From: Sphingopyxis sp. 2PD
GTDB lineage: Bacteria; Pseudomonadota; Alphaproteobacteria; Sphingomonadales; Sphingomonadaceae
Direction of reading: 5' to 3'
DNA length: 52,162 nt
Assembly: GCF_005503695.1 (NCBI RefSeq)
Contig: NZ_SCMU01000021.1
Location: forward strand, 1-52,162
The notes under the pieces are model-generated. The model did not search any database. It worked only from the letters and a program-made list of their open reading frames with translations, and was not told the origin of the DNA. The translations under genes were made by a program, and so were the position numbers. How positions within the stretch are numbered: the stretch's first letter is position 1; every line of letters starts with the position of its first letter. Shown here piece by piece: positions 1-8,428 of this stretch.

Positions 1-56
1 AGGGGGGAGCGCGTGGTCATGCAGGGGCGCATAGCTTTCCAGCGCCCAAAGAAAAA

Positions 57-214
57 CCCCTCCCTGCAAGGGAGGGGGCGTTCCTCCCTGTCGCGAAGCG
101 ATGGGGAGGTGACAGCGCGAAGCGCTGACGGAGGGGCGATGGCGCCACCCGCGCTTGCCCCTCCACCACCGCTTCGCGGCGGTCCCCCTCCCCACGGCTT
201 CGCCGCAGGGAGGA
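57..214. repeat. Composite palindromic intergenic repeat (family A)
   Basis: A short hairpin (57-78) is followed by a longer imperfect palindrome (82-214). Its outer arms are CCTCCCTG and CAGGGAGG, with inner motifs GCGAAGCGCTGACGGAGGGG and CCCCTCCACCACCGCTTCGC. Related elements lie at 17673-17810 and 48465-48657, each just past the 3' end of a minus-strand gene or beside one. No credible coding sequence crosses it. It is probably a non-autonomous dispersed repeat of the REP/MITE kind. Confidence 0.75.
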
Positions 215-222
215 TCTTGGTG

Positions 223-1659
223 TCAGGCCGGAATGCCGCTGATCGACTTCACTTCCATGAAATCCTTGAGCCCGAACACGCCGCCTTCGCGGCCGTTACC
301 CGACGCCTTGTAGCCGCCGAACGCCGCGCCCGGCCCGGGCCCCCAGGCGTTGACCGCGACCATGCCGGCGCGCAGCTTCGGCGCGATTTCGGCGGCCTTG
401 GCGGGGTCGCCCGAAACCACCGCCGACAGGCCATATTCGGTGTCATTGGCAATATCGACCGCCTGTTCCAGCGTGTCATAGGCCATGACCGTGGCGACGG
501 GGCCGAACACCTCTTCCTTAGCAATGCGCATGTCGGGGGTGACGCCCGAAAAGACCGTCGGCTTGATGTAATAGCCGCGGTTGACGTTCGACGGCAGGCC
601 GGTGCCGCCGGTTTCCAGCGTCGCGCCTTCGTCGATCGCCGACTGGATCAATCCCTGGATCTTGTCGAACTGTGCCTTGTTGACGACGGGGCCGATGTGG
701 CCGCCCTCGCTCATCGGGTCGCCGACCTGCGTCCCGTCGAACATCGCCTTGATGACGCCGACCGCCTCGGCCTCGCGCTCCTTCTGGACCAGGATGCGCG
801 TCGGCGCGATGCAGCTCTGGCCGGTGTTGACCAGCACGCCCTGCACCGTCGGGGGCAGGACGGCGGCGAAATCGGCGTCGGGCAGGACGATGTTCGGCGA
901 CTTGCCGCCAAGTTCCTGATGGACGCGCTTGACGGTATCGGCTGCGGCCTTGGCGACGAGGATGCCCGCGCGGGTCGAGCCCGTGAAGCTCACCATGTCG
1001 ATGCCCGGATGCGCGCTGATCGCGTTGCCGACGGTCGGGCCGTCGCCCTGGACGAGGTTGAACACGCCGGCGGGGACGCCCGCGGCGTCGAGGATTTCGG
1101 CGAAGATCACCGCGTTGCCGGGGCATTCTTCGGACGGTTTCAGCACCATCGTGTTGCCCGCCGCGAGCGCGGGGGCGACCTTCAGCGCGATCTGATTGAG
1201 CGGCCAGTTCCACGGCGTGATCATGCCGACGACGCCGATCGGTTCATAGGCGATCATGCCCGCGGCATATTTTTCGGTGAAGCTGAAATCTTTGAGCGCA
1301 GCGATCGTGCCAAGGAAGCCGCCGATGCCGGCACCGACTTGCGCGGTGCCCGCGAAGCTGACCGGCGCGCCCATTTCGGATGCCATCGACTTGGCAAGGT
1401 CGGCGCCGCGCTTCTTATATTCCTCGACGATGCGGTTCAGCAGGTCGAGCCGTTCCTCGCGCGTGGTCTGCGAGAAGCTTTTGAACGCTTCCTTCGCCGC
1501 CGCCACTGCGTCGTCGACGTCGGCGGCGGTGCCGAGCACGACGGTCGAGGCGGCTTCTTCGGTCGCGGGATTGATGACGTCGTGGAGCTTGCCGCCCTTG
1601 CTGTCGACCCAACGGCCGCCGATGTAATTCTGCTTGAGGTGCGTTTCGGTGCTCATCAT
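223..1659 (-). CDS. NAD(P)-dependent aldehyde dehydrogenase family protein
   Basis: About 478 residues, the usual length for the soluble ALDH superfamily, which oxidises aldehydes to carboxylates with NAD(P)+. Visible motifs in order are ITPWNWPLNQI (substrate/NAD region), VSFTGSTRAG (Rossmann part), HQELGGKSP carrying the general base Glu249, NTGQSC carrying the catalytic nucleophile Cys283, and EEVFGPV near the C-terminus. The start is an ATGATG pair preceded by GGGAGAAG; either ATG is possible, and 1656 has better spacing. There is no signal peptide, so it is cytoplasmic. It lies 92 bp downstream of the M20 peptidase start region's opposite end, as an apparent single gene. The substrate cannot be read from sequence. 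The ORF can be extended upstream but that part has no ALDH similarity. Confidence 0.92.
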   Translation of the reverse strand: MMSTETHLKQNYIGGRWVDSKGGKLHDVINPATEEAASTVVLGTAADVDDAVAAAKEAFKSFSQTTREERLDLLNRIVEEYKKRGADLAKSMASEMGAPVSFAGTAQVGAGIGGFLGTIAALKDFSFTEKYAAGMIAYEPIGVVGMITPWNWPLNQIALKVAPALAAGNTMVLKPSEECPGNAVIFAEILDAAGVPAGVFNLVQGDGPTVGNAISAHPGIDMVSFTGSTRAGILVAKAAADTVKRVHQELGGKSPNIVLPDADFAAVLPPTVQGVLVNTGQSCIAPTRILVQKEREAEAVGVIKAMFDGTQVGDPMSEGGHIGPVVNKAQFDKIQGLIQSAIDEGATLETGGTGLPSNVNRGYYIKPTVFSGVTPDMRIAKEEVFGPVATVMAYDTLEQAVDIANDTEYGLSAVVSGDPAKAAEIAPKLRAGMVAVNAWGPGPGAAFGGYKASGNGREGGVFGLKDFMEVKSISGIPA

Positions 1660-1751
1660 TCTTCTCCCATCGGCGGTCAATTCCGTCTCGGATTGCTACC
1701 TAATCACTGTGGCGAATGAATCAAGTTGAGCCAACTGCCAAAGACGGCAGT

Positions 1752-3062
1752 TTAGCGCTTTTCAGCAGAAAGGCGTGACATCAATATGGCGGCGCGCGTC
1801 GCCTGCCGCGCGATGCTCGGGATGTCGACCGCTTCGCCTGCGGCATGGTCGCCGGTGCTATACGGTCCGAGTCCCGCGAGCCCATCGACGTCTGCGGCGA
1901 CAAAGCTGATATCGCCCGCGCCGCGCTTGAGCGGGTCGAGCGGCGCCATTTCGGCAAGGCCGAGGTCGCGGTTCACGCCGTTGAGCTTCGCCAGCAACGC
2001 GCGATTGCCGTCGGTCGGCGCCATCGACGGATAGCCGCCGGGGTCGAAGGCGATCCTTGCGTCGGTCCCCGGCGCATGGTCGGCGACGATCGCCGTCATT
2101 TTCGCCTTCACCCGCACGATCTGCTCGGGCGACAGCGCGCGAAGGTCGCCGCGCGCGACCGCGATCGGGGCGATGATGTTGGTCTTGCCGTTCACCGTCG
2201 CGCGGATCCCGCCCGCGTCGAGATCGGCCTGCTGCCCGCCCGCGATCAGCCCGACGTTGAAGGTGAGGTTCGGTTCGGGAAGTTCGGTGCGGAAGCGGTG
2301 GATGATGCGCGTCAGCTCATAGATTGCGCCGTCGCCCGCCGCGGCGCTAAAAATGCCCGAGCTGTGCGCGCTCTTGCCCGTCGCGGTGACGGTCCAGCTG
2401 TCCGACGAGCGCCGCGCGACCGACCCCATGTCGGCGCCGCCATCGCGGACCAGCCCCTCGAAATCGAGCGCGACGTCGCTGCGCTTGCCCGCGGCGATCA
2501 GGTCGGCGCGCGCCTTCTCGATCGGGTGGCCCGCATCCTCCTCGTCGCCGGTCATGTGGATCTCGATATTGGCGCCCTTCAGCGTTCCCGCCGCCTGCAT
2601 CGCGCGCAGCGCTGCGACGATGACGACCATGCCGCCCTTGTCGTCGCCCGCGCCCGGGCCTTCGCCCAAATCGCCCTTGCGGGTGAATGTCTGGAACGGC
2701 GAGTCGGGCTCGAACACCGTGTCGAGGTGGGCGATGAGGAGCAGGCGCTTGGTATCGGGTCTGCCGACATGCGTCGCGATCAGATGGCCCGCGCGCCCGG
2801 TGTCGCGCATCGGCTTCCATTCGACCTTGAAGCCCAGGGGTTCGAGCTCGGCGCGCATCATCGCGCCGACCTTTTCAACGCCCTCGAGATTGAGCGAGCC
2901 GCTGTTCTGGTTGACGAGCCTTTCGAGCAGCGCAAGCGACCGCTCCTGTTCGGCCGCCACCGTCTTCGCCATCCCGCTTTCGGCTTTGCTGAGTTTCGCC
3001 GCCGCGGCGGGCGCGAGCGCGAGTTGAAGCGCGACGAGGGCAGTGAGCGGCAAGGATTTCAT
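1752..3062 (-). CDS. Secreted M20-family metallopeptidase (glutamate carboxypeptidase-like)
   Basis: 436 residues with an N-terminal signal peptide (MKSLPLTALVALQLALAPAAAA), so periplasmic or secreted. Metal and catalytic motifs of the M20/M28 di-zinc fold are present: LLIAHLDTVFE (HxD), GAGDDKGGM (bridging Asp) and TGDEEDAG (catalytic Glu-Glu), with a dimerisation domain in the middle (about residues 200-310). The closest theme I recognise is the carboxypeptidase G2 type, which releases C-terminal glutamate or similar groups from small N-acyl amino acids; the substrate is inferred. The start is chosen at the signal peptide, with GGAG about 10 bases upstream. The open frame continues upstream through a palindromic repeat, which I treat as non-coding. 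Confidence 0.88.
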   Translation of the reverse strand: MKSLPLTALVALQLALAPAAAAKLSKAESGMAKTVAAEQERSLALLERLVNQNSGSLNLEGVEKVGAMMRAELEPLGFKVEWKPMRDTGRAGHLIATHVGRPDTKRLLLIAHLDTVFEPDSPFQTFTRKGDLGEGPGAGDDKGGMVVIVAALRAMQAAGTLKGANIEIHMTGDEEDAGHPIEKARADLIAAGKRSDVALDFEGLVRDGGADMGSVARRSSDSWTVTATGKSAHSSGIFSAAAGDGAIYELTRIIHRFRTELPEPNLTFNVGLIAGGQQADLDAGGIRATVNGKTNIIAPIAVARGDLRALSPEQIVRVKAKMTAIVADHAPGTDARIAFDPGGYPSMAPTDGNRALLAKLNGVNRDLGLAEMAPLDPLKRGAGDISFVAADVDGLAGLGPYSTGDHAAGEAVDIPSIARQATRAAILMSRLSAEKR

Positions 3063-3089
3063 TGGGGGGACTCTCCGGTTACATCTCAT

Positions 3090-3167
3090 CGTCGCCCCCG
3101 CGCAGGCGGGGGCCGCTATCGGCGCGGCGCGTAGCTGCCAGCGGCCCCCGCCTGCGCGGGGGCGACG
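3090..3167. repeat. Perfect 28-bp inverted repeat (family C, GC-rich palindrome)
   Basis: Arms 3090-3117 and 3140-3167 are exact reverse complements with a 22-base loop. Each arm itself contains the inner palindrome CCCCCGCGCAGGCGGGGG. It sits between the sugar dehydrogenase stop (3206) and the M20 peptidase start (3062), both on the minus strand. It could act as an RNA stem-loop between the two genes or be a dispersed REP-like element. Confidence 0.8.
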
Positions 3168-3205
3168 GCATGTGTGTGCCTTCATTGATCGGCAGGGGCA
3201 AGCGG

Positions 3206-4672
3206 TCAGCCGGGGCGCACCATGAAAATATCGCCGCCGATGCTGACAAGGAAAAGATTGCCCGCGCTGTCCTCGCCAAACGAGGCGATATTGCTGAGCG
3301 CCCCTGCGTCGGGCGCGAAATCCTCGTTGCGCCGCGCAAAACGCGACGCGGGGAGGGTCTGCCCGGCGACGAGGCTGGCCAAGGGAACCGACCAGATATT
3401 GCCGGTGACGAAATCGGCAAAGACATAGTGGCCGACCAGCGAGGTCACCGGGCCGCGATAGACATAGCCGCCAATCACCGATCGTCCCTGCCGCGGGCCG
3501 CTGCCATGGCCATATTCGGCGACGGGCGGCGTCAGGCCAGCGGGAGCGGTGCCTGAATAGGGCTGGGTGCCTTCGAGAAAGCGCCAGCCGAAATTCAGCC
3601 CCGGCTGGGCCGTCGTGACCGCATCGATTTCTTCGATCGCACCCTGACCGACGTCGCCGATCAGCAGCGTCGATCCCGAAAAGGAAGCGCGAAACGGATT
3701 GCGCAGGCCCAAGGCGAAAATATAGGGATCGCCGCCCCCCGATATAAAAGGATTGCCGGGCGCGGGGGCGTAGCTGCTGCCGCCCGCGCCGACGGCAAAG
3801 CGCAGGATCTTGCCGAGCTGCACATTGCGGTTCTGGGCATTGTTGTTCGGATCGCCGCCCCCGCCGCCATCGCCGACCCCGACATAGACAAGACCATCCG
3901 GACCAAAGCCGATCCACCCGCCGTTGTGATTGTCGAACCCCGGGTGCGGGATGTCGAGCACGGTGTCATAGCTGGCCGAGCTGTTCGGCTGGCCCAGCGT
4001 GTAGCGGCGCACCTGGACATTGCCATTGGTCGCCGTCGCGACCGCGAACAGCCGCTGCGACGTCGCATGGTCGGGGTAGGGGGCAAGGCCGAGCAGGCCG
4101 CGCTCGCCGCTCGTCGAAATGTCGGTGATGTCGAGCACCTGCGTGCGGCTGCCGTTCGTGGGGTCGAAGCGATAGACGTTGCCGCCCTTTTCGACGACAT
4201 AGACGCGGCTGTCGCCGGGGATTGCGGCGACGTAGAGCGGCTGGTTGAAGCCGGTGCCGACGCGGGCCACCGATATGCCTTCGCGGCTGTTGGTGACGGT
4301 GATGTTGACCGCCTGCGTGACGCTCGCCTGCCCGTCGCTGACGCGCAGCACCACTGCATAGACATTGTCACCGTCGGCATCCCCGGGCAGGTCAAAATCG
4401 GGCGCGGCGCTGAAACTGAGCGCGCCCGCGCCGGTGATCGCAAAACGGCCTGCATCGGCGCCGCCGTCGATGGAAAAGGTCAGCGCATTGCCATCGGGGT
4501 CGGTCGCGGTCGCCTGGTAGGCGGCGGTGCCGTTCTCGGTCACGCTGGCGGTTTGCAGCGAGGTGAAGCTGGGCGGCGCATTGGCCGCGGGCGGGGTGCC
4601 GCCGCCACTACTACCGCCGCCACATGACGCAAGCAGCAGCGGTGTGAGGAGGAGGGGGACGCGCTTCCGCAT
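3206..4672 (-). CDS. PQQ-dependent sugar dehydrogenase lipoprotein with cadherin-like domain
   Basis: 488 residues. The N-terminus MRKRVPLLLTPLLLASCGGG is a lipoprotein signal with lipobox LASC, so the mature protein should be lipid-anchored in the envelope. Residues about 30-130 form a cadherin-like/Ig repeat (VTENGTAAYQATATDPDGN; DLPGDADGDNVY). The rest is a six-bladed propeller of the glucose/sorbosone dehydrogenase family: GFNQPLYVAAIPGDSRVYVVE, ERGLLGLAPYP, HNGGWIGFGPDGLVYVGVGD, FGWRFLEG. Members use PQQ and Ca2+ to oxidise aldose sugars in the periplasm, feeding electrons to the respiratory chain. The start is set at the lipoprotein signal; the longer frame lacks support. No PQQ biosynthesis genes are in the window. 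The substrate is unknown. Confidence 0.88.
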   Translation of the reverse strand: MRKRVPLLLTPLLLASCGGGSSGGGTPPAANAPPSFTSLQTASVTENGTAAYQATATDPDGNALTFSIDGGADAGRFAITGAGALSFSAAPDFDLPGDADGDNVYAVVLRVSDGQASVTQAVNITVTNSREGISVARVGTGFNQPLYVAAIPGDSRVYVVEKGGNVYRFDPTNGSRTQVLDITDISTSGERGLLGLAPYPDHATSQRLFAVATATNGNVQVRRYTLGQPNSSASYDTVLDIPHPGFDNHNGGWIGFGPDGLVYVGVGDGGGGGDPNNNAQNRNVQLGKILRFAVGAGGSSYAPAPGNPFISGGGDPYIFALGLRNPFRASFSGSTLLIGDVGQGAIEEIDAVTTAQPGLNFGWRFLEGTQPYSGTAPAGLTPPVAEYGHGSGPRQGRSVIGGYVYRGPVTSLVGHYVFADFVTGNIWSVPLASLVAGQTLPASRFARRNEDFAPDAGALSNIASFGEDSAGNLFLVSIGGDIFMVRPG

Positions 4673-4778
4673 GGCCTGAATGCCTTTCGCGATCGTGCCA
4701 CCCCGCGCGCAACCTGCCACTGGTCGATGGCCACCGCAACCCTGGCGGTTTACCATGTTGCGATCGCGCGCAGCGCCG

Positions 4779-5297
4779 TCAGGCGGGCTCTTTCGCTTCT
4801 TCGAAATCGTCGAGTTTGCCGAGCGCCTCTTGCGCGATCTTGCGCAAAACCAATCGGTTGACCGTCAAGCCCTTCGCGCCGTCGCCGGCCAGATCGTCGA
4901 TCGCAAAATCGACGCGGGTGCGGTCGGGCGCCAGTTCTTCGAAGGTGAATTTCAGCCCCGTCGTCAGCGCGCCGTCGTCAACATTATAGATCAGATGGGC
5001 CTCGCGGGGGATTTCCATCGCGACGGCGATCTTGATCTTGTACGCGTCGGGCCGTTCGTCGGGGACCATTTTTTCGAAACCCGGATCGCCCTTTTCGGCG
5101 ACAAGTTCATACAGGCGCGTCGAGCCGCCATTGGTGACCAGCGGCATGCCGGTAAAGGCGCTGCCGTCGCCGAACATCTTCGCAAACACTTCTTCGCGCG
5201 GCGCCGCGACCGTGCGGGTCTTGTTGGCGAGTTCGGCCATCTTGCCGCACCCTGCGGTCAGCAGCATCGCGGCGACCAATAATGTCGAACGTAGCAT
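4779..5297 (-). CDS. Small lipoprotein, possible SRPBCC-like fold, function unknown
   Basis: 172 residues beginning MLRSTLLVAAMLLTAGCGKM, a clear lipoprotein signal (lipobox LTAGC). The start has AGGGGGA about 6 bases upstream. The mature part opens TRTVAAPREEVFAKMF and ends in an amphipathic helix rich in Glu/Lys. This layout, together with alternating strands such as LKFTFEELAPDRTRVDFAID, resembles START/SRPBCC hydrophobic-ligand domains, but that is a fold guess from pattern only. It is single-copy here, and its promoter region (5298-5438) also holds the operators of the divergent XRE gene, so co-regulation is possible. Confidence 0.75.
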   Translation of the reverse strand: MLRSTLLVAAMLLTAGCGKMAELANKTRTVAAPREEVFAKMFGDGSAFTGMPLVTNGGSTRLYELVAEKGDPGFEKMVPDERPDAYKIKIAVAMEIPREAHLIYNVDDGALTTGLKFTFEELAPDRTRVDFAIDDLAGDGAKGLTVNRLVLRKIAQEALGKLDDFEEAKEPA

Positions 5298-5372
5298 CGC
5301 AATTCCCCCTGAAATGCAGCGCCCTGATAGCGACAACAGCTTACAAAAGGGTCAACGGCCGAACGCGTGAGA

Positions 5373-5423
5373 TGTAAAGAGTGTTTGACAGGTCGCCATT
5401 GTCTATGTAAAGAGCTCTTGACA
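5373..5423 (+). promoter_or_regulatory. Two palindromic operator-like sites overlapping a promoter
   Basis: Two 18-bp sites, TGTAAAGAGTGTTTGACA (5373-5390) and TGTAAAGAGCTCTTGACA (5406-5423), have centres 33 bp apart, about three helical turns. The second is palindromic at 8 of 9 base pairs. The TTGACA inside site 1 (5385-5390) is a perfect -35 hexamer. It is followed 17 bases later by TAAAGA (5408-5413), a weak -10 inside site 2. A dimeric repressor bound here would block RNA polymerase. The likely binder is the XRE protein encoded immediately downstream, which is inference. Confidence 0.6.
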
Positions 5424-5438
5424 GGCAAGGAAGCGGAT

Positions 5439-5645
5439 GTGGAAAATCGGGTGCGCGAATATCGCGAGGCCGCGGGGTGGAGCCAGGGCGAACTCGCACG
5501 CCGTCTGGGCGTGTCGCGCCAGACGATCAACGCGGTCGAAACCGACAAATATGATCCCAGCCTGCCGCTCGCGCTGCGCATGGCGGGCCTGTTTGCGCTC
5601 GAAGTGCGCGAGCTGTTCATCGACCATTGGTCGCCGAAGGAGTGA
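5439..5645 (+). CDS. Small XRE-family transcriptional regulator (YozG-like)
   Basis: 68 residues from a GTG start at 5439, preceded by AAGGAAG at suitable spacing. It is essentially one helix-turn-helix domain: REYREAAGWSQGELARRLGV, then SRQTINAVETDKYDPSLPLA, ending LFIDHWSPKE. This length and the ending are typical of the minimal YozG/HTH regulators that are co-transcribed with a membrane protein. An in-frame ATG at 5367 would give 92 residues, but its extra part is encoded by the operator-like repeats and is unlikely to be translated. It overlaps functionally with the next gene (4-base gap). Probably an autorepressor binding the two palindromes upstream. Confidence 0.88.
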   Translation: MENRVREYREAAGWSQGELARRLGVSRQTINAVETDKYDPSLPLALRMAGLFALEVRELFIDHWSPKE

Positions 5646-5649
5646 TGAA

Positions 5650-6309
5650 ATGACGACGCAGGCAGGCAAGACGGCGGGATGGCGCAAGACGGCGATGCAG
5701 GCGACCGTCGGCGCAATCGCGGGCGCGGGCGGCATGTCGGTGGGGCTCACGCTCGCCGAGGGGCAGGGCGGGGTCGATTGGGCACCCTCGTCGATCATCC
5801 TGTTCGGGGTCGGGTTTATCTTTGCCTTGATGGGGCTGTTCGTCGGACTCGGCACCGCGGCGCCGAACCTCCTCGGTCGGCGACTGCTCAACGTCGCCGA
5901 TGCCGAAGAAATCGTCGAGGAACGATCGAGCATGGGCGCCAGCTCGGCCTGTTGCCTGATCCTCGGCGCGGCGCTGATGCTGCTGGCATATTCGGTGGCG
6001 GCGGGCGCCGCGGCGTTGGTGAGCCCCGCGGCGGCGTACTGGATCCTGCTCGTCGTGCTCGGCGGCTTCACCGCGGTGTCGCTGTGGATGTGGCAAAGTT
6101 TCGACGAGCTTTGGCGGCAGCTGACCGTCGAGATTTCCGCGATCACGGGAAATGTGATGATGCTCGTCGCGATCGTCTGGGGCGGCGCGGCGGCGGCAGA
6201 ATTGACCGCCGGACCGCAGCCGCTCGACCTGGTGTCGCTGGCGTTCGGATCGATGCTGCTCGCCTGCTTCGTCGCGGCGGGCCGCCGCGGGATGATGGCG
6301 CCGCGCTGA
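5650..6309 (+). CDS. Multi-pass membrane protein co-transcribed with XRE regulator
   Basis: 219 residues, start ATG at 5650 with GGAG a few bases upstream, 4 bases after the XRE stop, so translationally close. Hydrophobic spans are visible around IILFGVGFIFALMGLFVGLG, ACCLILGAALMLLAYSVAAG, AAYWILLVVLGGFTAVSLWM, VMMLVAIVWGGAAAA and VSLAFGSMLLACFVAAG, giving about five or six membrane helices. A first glycine-rich segment (TVGAIAGAGGMSVGLTLAEG) may also insert. I do not recognise the family. Small XRE regulators are often paired with membrane proteins of unknown function, and this looks like such a pair. Position and operators suggest expression under the regulator's control. Confidence 0.8.
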   Translation: MTTQAGKTAGWRKTAMQATVGAIAGAGGMSVGLTLAEGQGGVDWAPSSIILFGVGFIFALMGLFVGLGTAAPNLLGRRLLNVADAEEIVEERSSMGASSACCLILGAALMLLAYSVAAGAAALVSPAAAYWILLVVLGGFTAVSLWMWQSFDELWRQLTVEISAITGNVMMLVAIVWGGAAAAELTAGPQPLDLVSLAFGSMLLACFVAAGRRGMMAPR

Positions 6310-6323
6310 ACGCCCACCAAAAA

Positions 6324-6353
6324 GGGCGCCCGGTTCCCCCGAACCGGGCGCCC
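6324..6353 (-). terminator. Rho-independent terminator of glnA
   Basis: A perfect 12-bp stem GGGCGCCCGGTT / AACCGGGCGCCC with a 6-base loop. On the minus strand it is followed by TTTTT. It lies 27 bases past the glnA stop and also separates glnA from the convergent membrane-protein gene. Confidence 0.85.
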
Positions 6354-6379
6354 CCCTTGGCGTCGCTGACCCTTGCGGA

Positions 6380-7792
6380 TCAGGCGCTGTAGTACATGTC
6401 GAACTCGACCGGGCTCGGCGTCTGTTCGAAGCGATAGACCTCGTCCCACTTCAGATCGATATAGGCTTCGATCTGGTCCTTCGAGAACACGTCGCCCTTG
6501 AGCAAGAAGTCGTGGTCGGCGGCGAGGCTGTCGAGCGCTTCGCGAAGCGAACCGCAGACGGTCGGGACTTCGCTCAATTCTTCGGGCGGCAGGTCGTACA
6601 GATTCTTGTCCATCGGGTCGCCCGGGTGGATCTTGTTCGCGATGCCGTCGAGCCCCGCCATCAGCAGCGCCGAATAGCAGAGATAGGGGTTCGCCATCGC
6701 GTCGGGGAAGCGGAACTCGACGCGCTTCGCCTTGGCGCCCGCGCCATAGGGGATGCGGCACGAGGCCGAGCGGTTGCGGCTCGAATAAGCGAGCAGCACC
6801 GGCGCTTCGAAGCCCGGGACGAGGCGCTTGTAGCTGTTCGTCGTCGGGTTGGTGAAGGCGTTCAATGCCTTGGCGTGCTTGACCACACCACCGATGAAAT
6901 AGAGGCACATGTCGCTGAGCCCCGCATAACCGTTGCCGGCGAACAGCGGCTTGCCCTTTTCCCAGATCGAGATGTGGGTGTGCATGCCGCTGCCGTTGTC
7001 GTCCTTGATCGGCTTCGGCATGAAGGTCGCGGTCTTGCCATAGGCGTGCGCGACCTGGTGCACGACATATTTGTAGATCTGCATGCGGTCGGCGGTTTCG
7101 GTCAGCGTACCGAAGGTCAGACCGAGTTCGTGCTGCGCCGCGGCGACTTCATGGTGATGCTTGTCGCACGGCAGGCCCATTTCGAGCATCGTCGAGACCA
7201 TCTCGGCACGGATGTCGACGGCGCTGTCGACCGGCGCGACGGGGAAATAGCCACCCTTGGCGCGCGGGCGGTGCGCCAGGTTGCCGCCTTCATAGCTGCG
7301 GCCGGTGTTGGTCGGCAGTTCGATGTCGTCGATCTCGAAACCCGACTTGTTGTAGCCGGTCTCGAAACGGACGTCGTCGAACATGAAGAATTCGGCTTCG
7401 GGGCCGACATAGACGGTGTCGCCGATCCCGGTCGAGGCGACATAGGCTTCGGCGCGCTTTGCCGTCGTGCGCGGGTCGCGGGCATAGCCTTCGCCGGTCG
7501 ACGGCTCGACGATGTCGCAGAAGATCACCAGCATCGGGGTGGCCGAGAAAGGATCGTCATAGACGGCGTCGAGATCGGGCTTCAGGATCATGTCCGACTC
7601 GTTGATCGCCTTCCAGCCCTCGATCGACGATCCGTCGAACATCAGCCCGTCTTCCAGTTCGTCTTCGCCCAGGACCGAGGCAACCATCGTCAGATGCTGC
7701 CACTTGCCCTTGGGGTCGGTGAAGCGCAGGTCGACCCACTCGATGTCGTTTTCCTTGATCCGCGCGATGATGTCCTTGGGCTTCGTAGCCAT
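6380..7792 (-). CDS. glnA: Type I glutamine synthetase
   Basis: 470 residues, the normal size of GSI-beta. It condenses ammonia and glutamate to glutamine with ATP in the cytoplasm, as a dodecamer. Visible hallmarks: [10 protein letters not shown] near residue 55, the metal/ATP-site stretch [19 protein letters not shown], the NRSASCRIP arginine loop, RVEFRFPD, and [10 protein letters not shown] with Tyr399 as the adenylylation site used by GlnE. Thus activity should be controlled by reversible AMPylation. It follows glnB with a 71-bp gap on the same strand, the classical alphaproteobacterial glnBA arrangement, and ends at a strong terminator. Confidence 0.97.
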   Translation of the reverse strand: MATKPKDIIARIKENDIEWVDLRFTDPKGKWQHLTMVASVLGEDELEDGLMFDGSSIEGWKAINESDMILKPDLDAVYDDPFSATPMLVIFCDIVEPSTGEGYARDPRTTAKRAEAYVASTGIGDTVYVGPEAEFFMFDDVRFETGYNKSGFEIDDIELPTNTGRSYEGGNLAHRPRAKGGYFPVAPVDSAVDIRAEMVSTMLEMGLPCDKHHHEVAAAQHELGLTFGTLTETADRMQIYKYVVHQVAHAYGKTATFMPKPIKDDNGSGMHTHISIWEKGKPLFAGNGYAGLSDMCLYFIGGVVKHAKALNAFTNPTTNSYKRLVPGFEAPVLLAYSSRNRSASCRIPYGAGAKAKRVEFRFPDAMANPYLCYSALLMAGLDGIANKIHPGDPMDKNLYDLPPEELSEVPTVCGSLREALDSLAADHDFLLKGDVFSKDQIEAYIDLKWDEVYRFEQTPSPVEFDMYYSA

Positions 7793-7863
7793 GATCTATG
7801 CTTCCTTCTTGCGAAATGGTCCGGCGTGCCGGTGACTGTCGGGTTTTCGAAAAATGCGAAAAG

Positions 7864-8253
<390 letters not shown>

Positions 8254-8311
8254 TCAGCTGCGCTGCCCGGTCTGTCGTCGAGTCGGTGCGATGTCCCGCC
8301 ATCTTGCACCA

Positions 8312-8328
8312 ATCAAAAGCCGTGCCAA
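8312..8328 (-). promoter_or_regulatory. Sigma-54-like promoter upstream of glnBA
   Basis: On the minus strand TTGGCACG-GCTT-TTGAT matches the RpoN consensus TTGGCACG-N4-TTGCW except for A instead of C in the -12 GC. The -24/-12 spacing is correct. It is about 110 bases upstream of the glnB GTG. Nitrogen-controlled glnBA transcription by NtrC/RpoN is well established in related bacteria. I could not identify a convincing NtrC box further upstream. Confidence 0.6.
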
Positions 8329-8373
8329 TTGGCGAATCGTGGGGTTTCGGTAAGAATTTTGAAACGAAAAGAC

Positions 8374-8400
8374 GCCGCTGCCCAAGGGCTGGGCAACGGC
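8374..8400 (-). terminator. Terminator-like hairpin after the quinohaemoprotein dehydrogenase
   Basis: Arms GCCGTTGCCC and GGGCAGCGGC (minus strand, one G-U pair) with a 7-base loop, followed by GTCTTTTCGTTTC. It lies 29 bases past the dehydrogenase stop, upstream of the glnB promoter. It should insulate the two units. Confidence 0.65.
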
Positions 8401-8428
8401 ATTATCTCGATGCCTAATATTTGGGCAA

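Noticed and set aside
3063..3917. N-terminal extension of the M20 peptidase to 3917
   Set aside because: It would cross a 28-bp inverted repeat and overlap the sugar dehydrogenase on the same strand; the signal peptide starts at 3062.
5367..5438. N-terminal extension of the XRE regulator from ATG 5367
   Set aside because: It translates the two operator-like repeats, has no ribosome site, and the family length is met from the GTG at 5439.
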